The notes: generated from the sequence alone by a model not told the origin. Counted from the first letter of the stretch, positions 6,498 to 15,267 are shown. The stretch is 24,838 nucleotides of DNA from Deinococcus ruber (GCF_014648095.1 NZ_BMQL01000065.1:1-24838); one strand, 5' to 3'. Numbers and translations: made by a program.

Positions 6498-9400
6498 TCA
6501 CTGTTTAATGTCCAGGCGGTGGGCTGGATACGGGGACGGGGGAGGCCAGGCTGCCGCAGGCCGTCCCAGCAGGTAACCCTGAGCTCGCTGACAACCCAGG
6601 GCCCGGACCGCCTCCAGTTGTGCCGGGGTTTCGATGCCCTCCGCGACCAGTTCCAGGTTCAGGCCGGAGGCGAACGTCTGCAATGCCCGCATAAACCGAT
6701 AAGAATCAGGATCGTTTCCCAGGGTGGAACTCAGATAGCGGTCCAGCTTCAGGACGTCAAACGGGAGGTGCAGCAAGCGTCCGAGGTTGGATTCGCCCGC
6801 GCCAAAATCGTCGAGGGCGATCTGTACGCCCAGTGACCGCAGTGCACGGAACTGTTCGAGGACCGTAGGCAGGTCAGCCAGGACGCCCCGCTCGGTCAGT
6901 TCCAGTTCCAGCACACTTCCTTCCAGCCCAGCCAAGTCCAGCGCTCGCTGCACCCCATCCATGAAGTCCGCGCGCGCAAACTGAACGGGTGACACGTTGA
7001 CCGCGACGCGCAAGTCAGGAAACCCACTGTCGCGCCACACAGCGAGCTGAGCGCAGGCGGTCTCCAGCACCCACTGTCCGATGGGCACGATCAGGCCGGA
7101 CGCCTCTGCCGCCGGAATGAAACGATCCGGCGATATCGGCGCACCGTCCGTCGGAAACCAGCGGAGTAATGCTTCCAGACACCTCACCTCGCCGCTTTCG
7201 AGGTCGATCTGCGGCTGGTAATGCAGCTGAAATTCGTCACGGGCCAGCGCGCCTCTCAGGCCGCTCGTCAGCAGCAGTCGGGCGCGCGCCTCTTCGTTCA
7301 TGCCCGGCAGGTAATGCTGCCAACCATTCTTGGTGTTGCGCTTGACCTGATACATCGCCAGGTCCGCATTCTTCAGCAGCTCGTCGGACGTCTGCCCGTC
7401 TGAAGGAAACAGCGTCATGCCGGTCGAGGCGGTCACAAGCACGTCCCGATCAGCCAGTCGGAACGGTTGATCCAGAGCGCTGCGGATCTTCAAGGCGATG
7501 GCTGCCGCCTCGCCTCTGTCCAGGACACCACTGACCATGATCGTGAATTCGTCTCCACCAATCCGGGCCAGCACCTGTTCACGGTCCTCGGCAGTCCCCA
7601 GAACCTCACGGGAAAGGACCGCCGTGATCTGGATCAGTAGCGCGTCTCCAGCGTCGTGTCCTAGGGTATCGTTGACTGCTTTGAAGCCGTCGAGATCCAG
7701 GTAAAACAGGGCAAACGGGGTCCCCGCCGAGATGGTATCCGTCAATTTCGCACTGAGTCCGGCGCGGTTAAGCAGCCCCGTCAGGGCGTCATGGTGAGCC
7801 AGATGGGTCATGGTCTCGGCATGCGAACGTTGCCGGTCCGCTTCCCGCACCGCCCATTCGGCTCGGCTGCGGGCTTCGATCAGGGCGAGTTGCTGGACTT
7901 CCTTGTGACGAGCAGCGTCGGCGCGTTCCAGCGCCAACGCCAGCCCCCGAACCACCGAGCGGATGATCCGCTGCTCGCGCACCGTCCAGGTTTTGGCACC
8001 CTGGATTCCGGCGGTGACGAACCCGCGGGCCTGCCCGCCCAGCATGATCGGCAGGAAAGCTGCTGCCGCATAGCTGGTTGCGCTGGACAGCGATTCACCC
8101 GCCGCGTCCCAGTGCTCGACAAACAGCGGCTCGGCTGACCGCGTCGCCCTGAAATAATTTGGCGCGCTCATCGGCACACCGGCCTGCAACTGTGAAATGA
8201 TTTCGGGTGTGAGATCATCCGACCAGACCCGGCCGATCCAGCGGTCACCTTCAGGTTCGTAGTAGGCGAAGCTGATGTTGCTCAGACTTGCCTGGATCAC
8301 CTGGGCCGCCTGCCGAGCCAGATCTAGCACGTCGATCTGAGTCCCGACGGCTTCCGTCAGGGCGGCGAAGGCTGCCAGTGCGGCCCGATCCTCATCGACC
8401 TGCCGGGTCAGTTCTGCACGTTCCAGAGCGAGCGTCAGGCTACGGCCCACCGCCCGCAACAGGCCCTTCTCGCGGGTACCCCAGGTCGAAGCTCGCGTCA
8501 GGCCCACCGAGATCAGGCCCTGCACCCGGCCGGAAACGATCAGGGGACAGGTGCCTGCGGAGGTGTACGCTTGGACGCCCGAGTGCGCCGCGTCTTCCAT
8601 GCCCCAGTGCTCGCTGAAGCTGGTCTCGAGGCTGCTGAGAACCCGCGCGATCAGCGGAGTCTCAGCCGACAGCCCTGCCGTCAGCTGCGCCTGTACCTGA
8701 ACAGAAAGGTCATCCGTCCAGACCCGCGCCTTCCAGAGACCGTCGCCAGGATCCAGCTCACAGTAGACCGCGCTGCCATCCCTAAACAGCGCGCGCAGCA
8801 CCGCGCACGCCTGACGGGCCAGCACCAGGATGTCGTGCTCACTGCCGACCGCCTCGGTCAGGAGTGCAAACGCTTCCAGCGCGTCCCGTTCCTCCTGCTG
8901 CTGCCGTGCCTGCTGCGAGCGTTCCAGGGTCAGCCCCAGACTCCTGGCAGTGGTTTCCATCACCGCCTTATCTGTACGGGACCACCTTCTGGGCGTCAAC
9001 AAGACGAAGACCAGCACCCCGACCGGCTGAGTATCCACCAGTACCGGCAGGCTGGCGACGGTGTGCAGGTGCGCTACCAGATCAGGGTCGGTGTCCCGGC
9101 CGCGCAGGTATTCGTCCTGATACAGCGGCTGGCGCGTTGTCCAGGGAATGAACAGGCTCGGCGTGTCCTCGTACTCGAAGCCCTGATTCACCCGTGCCTG
9201 AAGGGCTGGGTTGCGCATGTCGCCGATCTGTACCCGGTCGTTCCAGCGCCCGCCGATCAATTCGTAATAGTGGGCGTAGCCCTGGGGTAACATCGAGAGC
9301 ACCAGTTCCTCGGCCTGACGGATCAGTAAATACGGGTCACTGCCAGGAGTCAGCGTCCGGGTAATGCTTGAGAAGCCCTCCAGTGCGCGGGTTTGGGCCG

Positions 9401-10466
9401 CGAGTTCAGTGCTGCGCTCGTGCAGGCGCTGGCTGACTTCGGCCCGTTCAATGGCGAGCCCCAGGCTGCGACCCACCGCACTGACCATCGCCTGGGCCGC
9501 GTCGGTCCAGTGCCGGGTCTGCTGCGTGCCGATGATCAACATCGAGTGAGGCTGTCCGTCACGGAAATAAGGGTAGAACGCCAGGGCACCGTACGCTGCT
9601 GCGTGCGGTACTTGCGCCTGTAACGCATCGAAGTCGTCTACAAACGTACACGTCCTGGTCTTCACTGCCTGTAGCAGGATTGGGGTGCTGAATGCGTGGC
9701 CGACGCGCCCTGCTGTCACCGCGTCTGGGGGCAGGTCGTCCGACAGCACGCTGGCGTTCCACCAGCCGTTGTCGAGCTGGTGATAGCCCACGCTCAGTTC
9801 TGGCAGGAACCGCTGCAAAACATTGATCGCCTCCTGGGCCAGGATCCTGACGTCCATCTCTGTGCCCGCAGCCTCAGTCAACGCAGCATACGCATTGAGG
9901 ACCGCTGTTCGCTCCAGAATCTGCTGTTCCTGCTGCCGAAGCTGGCGGAGGTGCTTCAGTGCGCTGCCGCACTGCGTGCTCACCACCTGCAGGAAGCGCC
10001 GTTCTAGTTCTGTGAAGGCATGGGCCTGCCGAAAATCCAGAACAATGACCCCCTGTGGTTGGTCGTCCACCAGAATCGGCAGCACCGCGCTCGCGACCGT
10101 CTTCCACCCGTCCATCGGGCCCTTTAGTGATGGATACGCGGCCAGCAACGCGTCCAAATGGTCGAAAAACAGCGGTAATCGGCGGTTGAAGGCGTCGGCG
10201 GTGGGGCTGTTCATGCGGAGTGGACCACGCTGCCAGGGCACCACCAGGTCGTTCTGACCGTACAACGCTGCAGCGTGAAGCTCATCGCCTGCCAGGAGCA
10301 AGACCGTGCCGGCCTCAGCACCGAGGGCAATGAGTGCCAGGGGCACAATCACCTGGAATACGTCTGCCTCGGAGGATGTGGCCGTTAGTGTTTCGATCAC
10401 CTGTTGCAGATTGGCGAGTAGAGTAGTCGCAGAGGCCGAGTTGCGTGAAGTGTGAGGATCAGTCAT
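6498..10466 (-). CDS. Five-GAF sensor with GGDEF and EAL domains (c-di-GMP turnover), 1322 aa
   Basis: No signal peptide or membrane segment is seen, so this is a soluble sensor. GAF 1 spans about 15-190. Four further GAF-like units start near 191, 361, 530 and 697, spaced about 167-170 residues. Three open with A-F/Y-A-x-LTEA-x-G-T/S, and all four close with a variant of RSLGLALER. A short coiled stretch (about 870-895) leads into GGDEF (about 895-1055, intact GGDEF at 970-974) and EAL (about 1065-1310: EALLRW at 1098, NVSPVQF, ELTERG, DDFGAG, KLD, AEGIET, QGYLLGRP). Both enzyme domains keep their key residues, so it could both make and degrade c-di-GMP. The allosteric RxxD I-site before GGDEF is absent. 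AAGGA precedes the ATG at 10466. It lies 18 nt after the recombinase gene and is probably cotranscribed. Confidence 0.93.
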   Translation of the reverse strand: MTDPHTSRNSASATTLLANLQQVIETLTATSSEADVFQVIVPLALIALGAEAGTVLLLAGDELHAAALYGQNDLVVPWQRGPLRMNSPTADAFNRRLPLFFDHLDALLAAYPSLKGPMDGWKTVASAVLPILVDDQPQGVIVLDFRQAHAFTELERRFLQVVSTQCGSALKHLRQLRQQEQQILERTAVLNAYAALTEAAGTEMDVRILAQEAINVLQRFLPELSVGYHQLDNGWWNASVLSDDLPPDAVTAGRVGHAFSTPILLQAVKTRTCTFVDDFDALQAQVPHAAAYGALAFYPYFRDGQPHSMLIIGTQQTRHWTDAAQAMVSAVGRSLGLAIERAEVSQRLHERSTELAAQTRALEGFSSITRTLTPGSDPYLLIRQAEELVLSMLPQGYAHYYELIGGRWNDRVQIGDMRNPALQARVNQGFEYEDTPSLFIPWTTRQPLYQDEYLRGRDTDPDLVAHLHTVASLPVLVDTQPVGVLVFVLLTPRRWSRTDKAVMETTARSLGLTLERSQQARQQQEERDALEAFALLTEAVGSEHDILVLARQACAVLRALFRDGSAVYCELDPGDGLWKARVWTDDLSVQVQAQLTAGLSAETPLIARVLSSLETSFSEHWGMEDAAHSGVQAYTSAGTCPLIVSGRVQGLISVGLTRASTWGTREKGLLRAVGRSLTLALERAELTRQVDEDRAALAAFAALTEAVGTQIDVLDLARQAAQVIQASLSNISFAYYEPEGDRWIGRVWSDDLTPEIISQLQAGVPMSAPNYFRATRSAEPLFVEHWDAAGESLSSATSYAAAAFLPIMLGGQARGFVTAGIQGAKTWTVREQRIIRSVVRGLALALERADAARHKEVQQLALIEARSRAEWAVREADRQRSHAETMTHLAHHDALTGLLNRAGLSAKLTDTISAGTPFALFYLDLDGFKAVNDTLGHDAGDALLIQITAVLSREVLGTAEDREQVLARIGGDEFTIMVSGVLDRGEAAAIALKIRSALDQPFRLADRDVLVTASTGMTLFPSDGQTSDELLKNADLAMYQVKRNTKNGWQHYLPGMNEEARARLLLTSGLRGALARDEFQLHYQPQIDLESGEVRCLEALLRWFPTDGAPISPDRFIPAAEASGLIVPIGQWVLETACAQLAVWRDSGFPDLRVAVNVSPVQFARADFMDGVQRALDLAGLEGSVLELELTERGVLADLPTVLEQFRALRSLGVQIALDDFGAGESNLGRLLHLPFDVLKLDRYLSSTLGNDPDSYRFMRALQTFASGLNLELVAEGIETPAQLEAVRALGCQRAQGYLLGRPAAAWPPPSPYPAHRLDIKQ

Positions 10467-10484
10467 TCAGTCCTTGAAGGGTGC

Positions 10485-11447
10485 TCAGCGCCACGCGATC
10501 TTCTCATTTTCTTTTGGAAGGTCGGTTGAGGCACGGAGGTAGAGGGCGGTGGTGTCGAGTGAAGCGTGCCTTATGAGCTGGGCCAGCCGGTGCAGCGGCA
10601 CCTGCTCGGCCATCACGTAGCCGAAGCGGTGTCTGAGGTCATGCAGACCAAGATCCAGGTCAACGAGCCGGGCGTATTTACGGATCAGGTGACTCAGGGC
10701 GCGCACCGACAGCACCGTGCCTTGCCGGGGAGAGCTGAACAGGTGCGCGGAAGGCTCAGGCAGCACTGGGCGACAGACTCGGATGGCCTCATGGGCGGCA
10801 GGGTCGAGCGGGACAGTACGTCGCCTGGGGCCCGGGCCGGCAAGCCACAGACTGCCGCCCGTCTGCCCGAGCGTCACATCATGCCACCGAAGCTGACAGA
10901 TCTCGCTGGCCCGCAGACCCGTGTGGCGCATCAAGACCACGGTGGCCCGGTCGCTCAGCGTGCCGTGGTGAGTCACGCTGAGCCTCAGCGTCGCCTCTTC
11001 CTGATCGGTCAGGTGCCGTGGAGGCATGGGGTAGCTAGCTGCAGGAAGCAGACAAATGAACGGCACAGACTGGACCGCAGCGCCAGCAACCAGCGCCGTC
11101 TGCTGAGACCAAGCGCAGAAACGTTTGAGACCACTCAGGGTGCGGTTGATGCTGGCCGGTTTGAGCTTGAGCCGTTCGAGATACGCCACGTACCGAGTCC
11201 GCAGAGGCGTGGCGAGGTGTCGGGGTGAGAACATTAGGTCGCTCAGCTCTGTTTCGACCCAGCCGGCGAAGGGTAGAGTGTCGCACAGGTAGGCTCGACA
11301 GGTACCTGCACTGAGCCTGTCCAGGGTGAGCAGGTGACGGTCGAATGCGGCAATGAGGTTCAGCGTCGGTGTGGAGAGGGGAGGAACGCTCCGTGTCTTC
11401 GCACGCAACATTCCAGGCCGCAGAGGCTCTGTAACAAATTCAACCAT
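10485..11447 (-). CDS. Tyrosine recombinase/integrase, 320 aa
   Basis: This is a phage-integrase-type site-specific recombinase. The N-terminal half is a SAM-like core-binding domain (LNLIAAFDRHLLTLDRLSAGT; NRTLSGLKRFCAWS). The catalytic half shows Arg in HTGLRASEICQLRW, HDLRHRFG (His and the second Arg), LIRHAS (His) and the nucleophile Tyr in TTALYLRAS, so the R-H-R-H-Y set is complete. The length is typical of XerC/D-like enzymes and solitary integrases. The ATG at 11447 is chosen over an earlier in-frame start at 11627, because it is preceded by a good CAGGAG 8 nt upstream and the extra 60 residues are unlike the family. No attachment site, phage gene or integron array was identified, so its substrate is unknown. 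It is followed after 18 nt by the GAF-GGDEF-EAL gene. Confidence 0.9.
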   Translation of the reverse strand: MVEFVTEPLRPGMLRAKTRSVPPLSTPTLNLIAAFDRHLLTLDRLSAGTCRAYLCDTLPFAGWVETELSDLMFSPRHLATPLRTRYVAYLERLKLKPASINRTLSGLKRFCAWSQQTALVAGAAVQSVPFICLLPAASYPMPPRHLTDQEEATLRLSVTHHGTLSDRATVVLMRHTGLRASEICQLRWHDVTLGQTGGSLWLAGPGPRRRTVPLDPAAHEAIRVCRPVLPEPSAHLFSSPRQGTVLSVRALSHLIRKYARLVDLDLGLHDLRHRFGYVMAEQVPLHRLAQLIRHASLDTTALYLRASTDLPKENEKIAWR

Positions 11448-11566
11448 GTGTCTGGCTCCTGAGGGGAGGGTGGTTCCAGACAAACATGGCCGCTGTGTAG
11501 AATGTCCTGCGCCAATAATAAATGTTCTCAGACGCAAATACGAATTCATGGCCTTTATGAAGTAGA

Positions 11567-12156
11567 GTGGTCTTGCTTTATGACAGCTGGCGAAAACCGA
11601 GCGTCTGGCTCGGTTCACGGGCACCACGCAAGCAACTCACCCATCAGACCACCCTGCCCGTCGCGCTCAGCACGGCCCACGCCTTGAACCAGGTGGCGGT
11701 GACGCTCATGACCCCGGAGTTGCTGAACACGGATCGCCGGACTGTGCAGCGCGCCCTGCGCTCAGATGAGTTTCTGGAATTTAAACGGCAGGCAAAGAAA
11801 CTTGACCCCTACAAGGCGCACTTGGTGCAGCGCTGGAACGAGGGGTGCCGAACCACACCACTGTTGCTGGCTGAGCTTCACGCGCAGGGATATACCGGTT
11901 CCCGCACGGCCGTCTCCGTCTACATCCAACGTTTACGGCAAGCTCAAGGAATACGCACCCTGATCATCCCACCGCCTCCCTCACCTCGTTCCAAGCCGCG
12001 CTCTCGCTGGTACGACGACCAGAGAAACGCACTGAGTTGGACGATACGTTCTTGGCACAGATGTTGGCGGGTGACCCAGAGGTGCAGGAAGCGGTCACGT
12101 TGGCGCGTACGTTCGCAGGGATGATTCGTGACCGAATGAAAAAATTCCCACTGTGA
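11567..12156 (+). pseudogene. Relic of an ISL3-type transposase, frameshifted
   Basis: The first frame contains TDRRTVQRALRSDEFLEFKR, KLDPYKAHLVQRWNEGC and LLAELHAQGYTGSRTAV. This is the helix-turn-helix and adjoining region of ISL3-family transposases (pattern DR.TV.R.LR..EFPERK...LDP....L..RW.EG). Near 11975-12000 the alignment jumps to another frame: SFQAALSLVRRPEKRTELDD, FLAQMLAGDPEVQEAVTLAR, FAGMIRDRMKKFPL, stop at 12154-12156, which is the next segment of the family. Most of the DDE catalytic region is missing, and residues before about 11700 are not recognisable. No terminal repeats were found. ISL3 is the best family guess; transposase relic is more certain. Confidence 0.72.
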
Positions 12157-12223
12157 CGAGGTTGAGACAGCTCCTCGCTGCTTTGACCCTGACAGAGCTC
12201 GATCTGTCCATGGTCACGCACCT

Positions 12224-12871
12224 TCAGGATTCGAGGAGGCCGATATACAGAGCCGCCAAACTGTCCTGGAGCGCCGTGAGCAGATCGATGTGCATGGCCC
12301 CGAGACCGCTCTCTGACAACACCTGACGAACTGCTGGGGCTGGTTCACTCATTGGCTGTAGTCCGGCAATCAGCGCCTGGGTGTAGGTGAGGAGCCTCAG
12401 GCCGCCACCTTCCGGGAGACCCGGCAGGCCGTGTTCCAGCAGCAGGGTGATGGTCTGGAGGCGCTCTGCGAGCCAGCGTTTGTGCAGGAGTGCGCGTTCG
12501 GCGCTGATGTTGTGTTCAAGCAGTCCCGCGAGCAGGGGGATCAGGCGCAGGAGATCGGGATGTTCGGCGGACATCGCGGTGACCAGCGTCGCCAGGCTGA
12601 GTGGGGTATGGGTGCCGCCCAACCGCAGGTGCTTTTCCAGGGCGTTTAACCATGCGCCGAGCAGCGCTTCGTACAGTTCCAGAAACAGCGCTTCCTTGCT
12701 GGTGAAGTAGGCGAACAGCGCGGGCTTGGTCAGACCGACCCGCACGGCGATGTCCGCCAGCGTCAGGGCAGGGTATCGAGTGGTCGCGAGTAGAAGACGG
12801 GCCTGCTCCAGAATCTCTGCCCGCCGGGCCGCCTTGGCTTCTCCGGATCGCGCACGCGCTTGAATGACCAT
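12224..12871 (-). CDS. TetR/AcrR-family transcriptional repressor, 215 aa
   Basis: Residues about 15-62 form the TetR DNA-binding domain: RRAEILEQARLLLATT, LTLADIAVRVGLTKPALFAYF and TSKEALFLELYEALL. The rest is the helical ligand-binding and dimerisation domain with no diagnostic ligand motif. The length is typical. The gene is divergent from the SDR operon, and three palindromes of one type lie on the two promoters, one covering its own start codon. It is therefore very likely an autoregulated repressor of the adjacent oxidoreductase operon, released by an unknown small molecule. The ATG at 12871 has no Shine-Dalgarno. A TACCAT -10 box 6 nt upstream suggests a leaderless mRNA. Confidence 0.92.
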   Translation of the reverse strand: MVIQARARSGEAKAARRAEILEQARLLLATTRYPALTLADIAVRVGLTKPALFAYFTSKEALFLELYEALLGAWLNALEKHLRLGGTHTPLSLATLVTAMSAEHPDLLRLIPLLAGLLEHNISAERALLHKRWLAERLQTITLLLEHGLPGLPEGGGLRLLTYTQALIAGLQPMSEPAPAVRQVLSESGLGAMHIDLLTALQDSLAALYIGLLES

Positions 12872-12877
12872 TGGTCA
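12865..12877. promoter_or_regulatory. Putative TetR operator 1 (covers the tetR-type start codon)
   Basis: TGACCATTGGTCA is an inverted repeat with perfect 6-bp arms around one base. It overlaps the ATG and the predicted transcription start of the regulator gene, so binding would block its own expression. Confidence 0.65.
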
Positions 12878-12906
12878 ATGGTAGCTCAAACTGTTCTTGC
12901 GCTCAA
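12878..12906 (-). promoter_or_regulatory. Putative promoter of the TetR-type regulator
   Basis: On the minus strand TTGAGC (12906-12901) and TACCAT (12883-12878) are 17 bp apart. The ATG follows the -10 by 6 nt, giving a leaderless start overlapped by operator 1. Confidence 0.5.
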
Positions 12907-12930
12907 AATACGGAATTTAAAGATGAAGCC

Positions 12931-12959
12931 TTGACATATTGACCGAGGGTCATTAAACT
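12931..12959 (+). promoter_or_regulatory. Putative promoter of the SDR operon
   Basis: A consensus -35 TTGACA (12931-12936) and TAAACT (12954-12959) are separated by 17 bp. Operator 2 lies inside the spacer and operator 3 just after the -10. The predicted leader before the ATG at 13037 is about 70 nt. Confidence 0.6.
12940..12952. promoter_or_regulatory. Putative TetR operator 2 (between -35 and -10 of the SDR promoter)
   Basis: TGACCGAGGGTCA has perfect TGACC/GGTCA arms around GAG and the same outline as operator 1. Its place in the promoter spacer is a classic repression position. Confidence 0.65.
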
Positions 12960-12963
12960 CAAT

Positions 12964-12976
12964 TGACTGCGGGTCA
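12964..12976. promoter_or_regulatory. Putative TetR operator 3 (around +1 of the SDR promoter)
   Basis: TGACTGCGGGTCA differs from operator 2 by one arm mismatch and starts exactly 24 bp after it. Two close sites with this spacing could bind two repressor dimers side by side. Confidence 0.55.
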
Positions 12977-13036
12977 GTAAAGAGCTGAGCCTTCGGTACG
13001 GCCCCAAGACGCCAACTTCGTTCAGAGGAGCACCCC

Positions 13037-13858
13037 ATGACCACTCCCACCCAGCCCCTCCCCCGCCGCACCGCGCTGATCACCGGCGCCAGCAGCGGCA
13101 TCGGCGAACACTTCGCCCGCCAACTTGCAGCCAGGAAGATCGACGTCATTCTGGTCGCCCGCACCGCCAGCAAACTCGAAGCGCTCGCAGCCGCACTCCA
13201 CGCCCAGCACGGCATCCGGGCAACGGTGATCGCGCAGGATTTGACCCAGCCAGCCGCAGCCCAGCGCATCGAGACCGAGGTGAACAGGCTCGGATTGACG
13301 GTAGACTTTCTGATCAACAATGCGGGCTTCGCGTCCTACGGCGAGTTTCATACCCTCCCCCTGGCGCACGAACTGGAGATGATCCAGGTCAACATCGCGG
13401 CACTCACCGACCTGACGCACCGCTTCCTACCAGGCATGGTCGAGCGCCGCCGAGGCCGGGTGCTGAACGTCGCGAGCACCGCCGCCTTCATGCCCGGCCC
13501 GCTGATGGCGGTGTACTACGCCTCCAAGGCCTATGTCCTGAGCTTTTCCGAAGCGCTGAACGAGGAAGTGCGGTCGTCCGGCGTGTACGTTACAGCGCTG
13601 TGTCCAGGGCCGGTCGAGACGGGGTTTCAAGACCGCGCTCAGATGGGGGAGAGCAAACTGATCGCGGGCAACAATCCGCTGCTCTCACCGATGATGAGCG
13701 CTGACGAGGTGGCCCGCCAGGGGCTGGAGGCGATGGTTGCCGGTCAGACTGTGAAGGTGGTCGGCCGGGTCAACAAGCTGCAAACCCTCACGCCGCGCTT
13801 CCTGCCGCGCAGCCTGGTGCCGCGCATGGTCAAGCAGACTCAGGCGCGCAACCACTGA
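13037..13858 (+). CDS. Short-chain dehydrogenase/reductase (SDR), 273 aa
   Basis: This is a classical SDR with a single Rossmann domain. The cofactor motif TGASSGIG is at residues 16-23, NNAG marks the central strand, the catalytic Ser147 is in VASTAAF, Tyr160 and Lys164 form YYASK, and PGPVET follows. The Arg after the second strand (VARTASK) suggests NADP(H). Such enzymes reduce carbonyls or oxidise alcohols; the substrate cannot be read. The start has a strong AGAGGAG ribosome binding site. The stop overlaps the next gene's ATG (TGATG, 13856-13860), so the two are translationally coupled. It is the first gene of the TetR-controlled operon. Confidence 0.93.
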   Translation: MTTPTQPLPRRTALITGASSGIGEHFARQLAARKIDVILVARTASKLEALAAALHAQHGIRATVIAQDLTQPAAAQRIETEVNRLGLTVDFLINNAGFASYGEFHTLPLAHELEMIQVNIAALTDLTHRFLPGMVERRRGRVLNVASTAAFMPGPLMAVYYASKAYVLSFSEALNEEVRSSGVYVTALCPGPVETGFQDRAQMGESKLIAGNNPLLSPMMSADEVARQGLEAMVAGQTVKVVGRVNKLQTLTPRFLPRSLVPRMVKQTQARNH

Positions 13859-14901
13859 TGCTGCTCTATGGGGCCAGCGGCTTCATGGGTGAACTCATCG
13901 CCCGTGAGGCGGCGCGCCAGGGTCTGCCCGTCACGCTGGCCGGCCGTACCGAGGCCAGCCTGGCAGTCCTGGGCACCGAACTCGGGTTGCCGTACCGGGT
14001 CTTCGCGCTGGATAACCCCGACGCGGCCCAGCAGGCACTCGGCGGACACCGGATCTTGATCAACGCCAGCGGGCCGTTTCACGTCACCGCCGCGCCGCTG
14101 CTGCGACACGCCCTCAACGCGGGCGTGCATTACCTGGATCTGGCCGGCGAGGTCGAGGACTTCGTGGCGGTGCAGGCACGCGACGCCGAAGCGGTGGCGC
14201 GCGGCGTGAGGCTGATGCCGGGGGTTGGCTTCGGGGTCTTTCCTACCGACAGCCTCGCCGTCTTTCTACATGGCCTGTTACCCGACGCCGTGCGGCTCAC
14301 CCTGGCCTTCGAGACGCAGGGCGGCGTGTCCCAGGAAACGGCCCAGACGGTGCTGTACGGACTCGCGCACGGCGGGGTGGCGCGGCGTGGCGGGGCGCTG
14401 AGGCCGGTACCGGCAGCCTGGAAACGGCGGCGCATCGAGTTCGGATCAGGCCCTCGCACGGCCCTCTTCAACCCCTGGCGGGCCGATCTCATCAGTGCGT
14501 ATGCCAGCACTGGCATCGCGGACATCGACACCTACAGCGTCGTTCCGCAGCCGCTGGCCAGTCTGATGCGTCTCGACGCCGTATGGCCCGCACTGGTTCG
14601 CAGCCAAGCGGTTCAGCGGCTGCTTCAGCGCCAGGTAGCGACCCAGGCTCGCGGGCCGAGTGCATCGGAACGTGCGGCCGGACGCACGGCAGTCTACGGC
14701 GAAATCGAGAACCTTGAGGGCCAGCGCGTGGCGGCCCGGCTGTTCGGTCCGGAAGCCTACCGCTTCAGCGCCCAGAGCGCAGTACTGGCCGCCCGACTGG
14801 TGCTGCAGGGACAGCACCGACCCGGCTACCGGACACCTGCCGAGGTCTTCGGCCCAGACGCACTGCTCAGCCTGCCGGACGTTCGCCGCGAGCAGGTGTA
14901 G
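13858..14901 (+). CDS. Saccharopine dehydrogenase-like NAD(P)-binding oxidoreductase, 347 aa
   Basis: The N-terminus MLLYGASGFMGELIAREAAR is a Rossmann dinucleotide-binding motif of the saccharopine dehydrogenase-like type, followed by LAGRTEASL and ILINASGPF, AGVHYLDLAGE and MPGVGFGVFPTD. Related proteins include lysine-pathway enzymes and trans-acting enoyl reductases. With about 350 residues and a hydrophobic C-terminal half it is nearer the second group, but the substrate is unknown. The ATG overlaps the SDR stop (TGATG), with no separate ribosome binding site needed. It probably acts with the SDR on the same metabolite or class of metabolites. Confidence 0.85.
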   Translation: MLLYGASGFMGELIAREAARQGLPVTLAGRTEASLAVLGTELGLPYRVFALDNPDAAQQALGGHRILINASGPFHVTAAPLLRHALNAGVHYLDLAGEVEDFVAVQARDAEAVARGVRLMPGVGFGVFPTDSLAVFLHGLLPDAVRLTLAFETQGGVSQETAQTVLYGLAHGGVARRGGALRPVPAAWKRRRIEFGSGPRTALFNPWRADLISAYASTGIADIDTYSVVPQPLASLMRLDAVWPALVRSQAVQRLLQRQVATQARGPSASERAAGRTAVYGEIENLEGQRVAARLFGPEAYRFSAQSAVLAARLVLQGQHRPGYRTPAEVFGPDALLSLPDVRREQV

Positions 14902-14967
14902 GGCGGTTCAGCTTCAAGTCGACTGCGTTCACCGAACCTCACCCCTGTTCATTCAAAGGAGTCCATC

Positions 14968-15267
14968 ATGATCCTGATCGCTGGAACCGTCCGTCTTCAC
15001 CCCCAACAGCGCGAGGCTGCGGTTGCGCACGCCCTCCGTATGGCGCAGGCCACCCACGCCGAAGCCGGTTGCCTGGCGTATACCTTCAGCGCCGATCTGG
15101 CCGACCCTGACGTCTTCCACATCTTCGAAGCATGGGGCGACGAGGCGGCGCTGCGCGCGCACTTCCAGACGCCGCACATGGCGGAGTTTAACCGTCAGCT
15201 TCCGACCCTGGTGGCGGCGGCGCCCCAGCTTCAGAAGTATCAGGTGTCCTCGTCCGCACCATTTTGA
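14968..15267 (+). CDS. ABM-family (YgiN-like) putative quinol monooxygenase, 99 aa
   Basis: This is a small ferredoxin-like-fold protein of the antibiotic biosynthesis monooxygenase family. MILIAGTVRLHPQQREAA opens the first strand and helix, EAGCLAYTFSADLADPDVF and HIFEAWGDEAALRAHFQT follow, and PHMAEFN ends the conserved part. The order E-x-G-C-x-x-Y...F-x-x-x-E-x-W...H...H is typical. These dimers oxidise quinols or aromatic compounds, or degrade reactive ones, without a bound metal. AAAGGAG precedes the ATG. It lies 66 nt after the saccharopine-like gene on the same strand and probably belongs to the same TetR-controlled unit. Confidence 0.9.
   Translation: MILIAGTVRLHPQQREAAVAHALRMAQATHAEAGCLAYTFSADLADPDVFHIFEAWGDEAALRAHFQTPHMAEFNRQLPTLVAAAPQLQKYQVSSSAPF

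Noticed and set aside
11448..11627. Earlier start for the tyrosine recombinase
   Set aside because: The 60 extra residues have no family similarity, and the ATG at 11447 has a good CAGGAG site.
11960..12010. Programmed frameshift in the ISL3-type transposase
   Set aside because: No slippery run or downstream structure is visible, and ISL3 elements are not known to use one; the protein is also truncated, so decay is the simpler reading.
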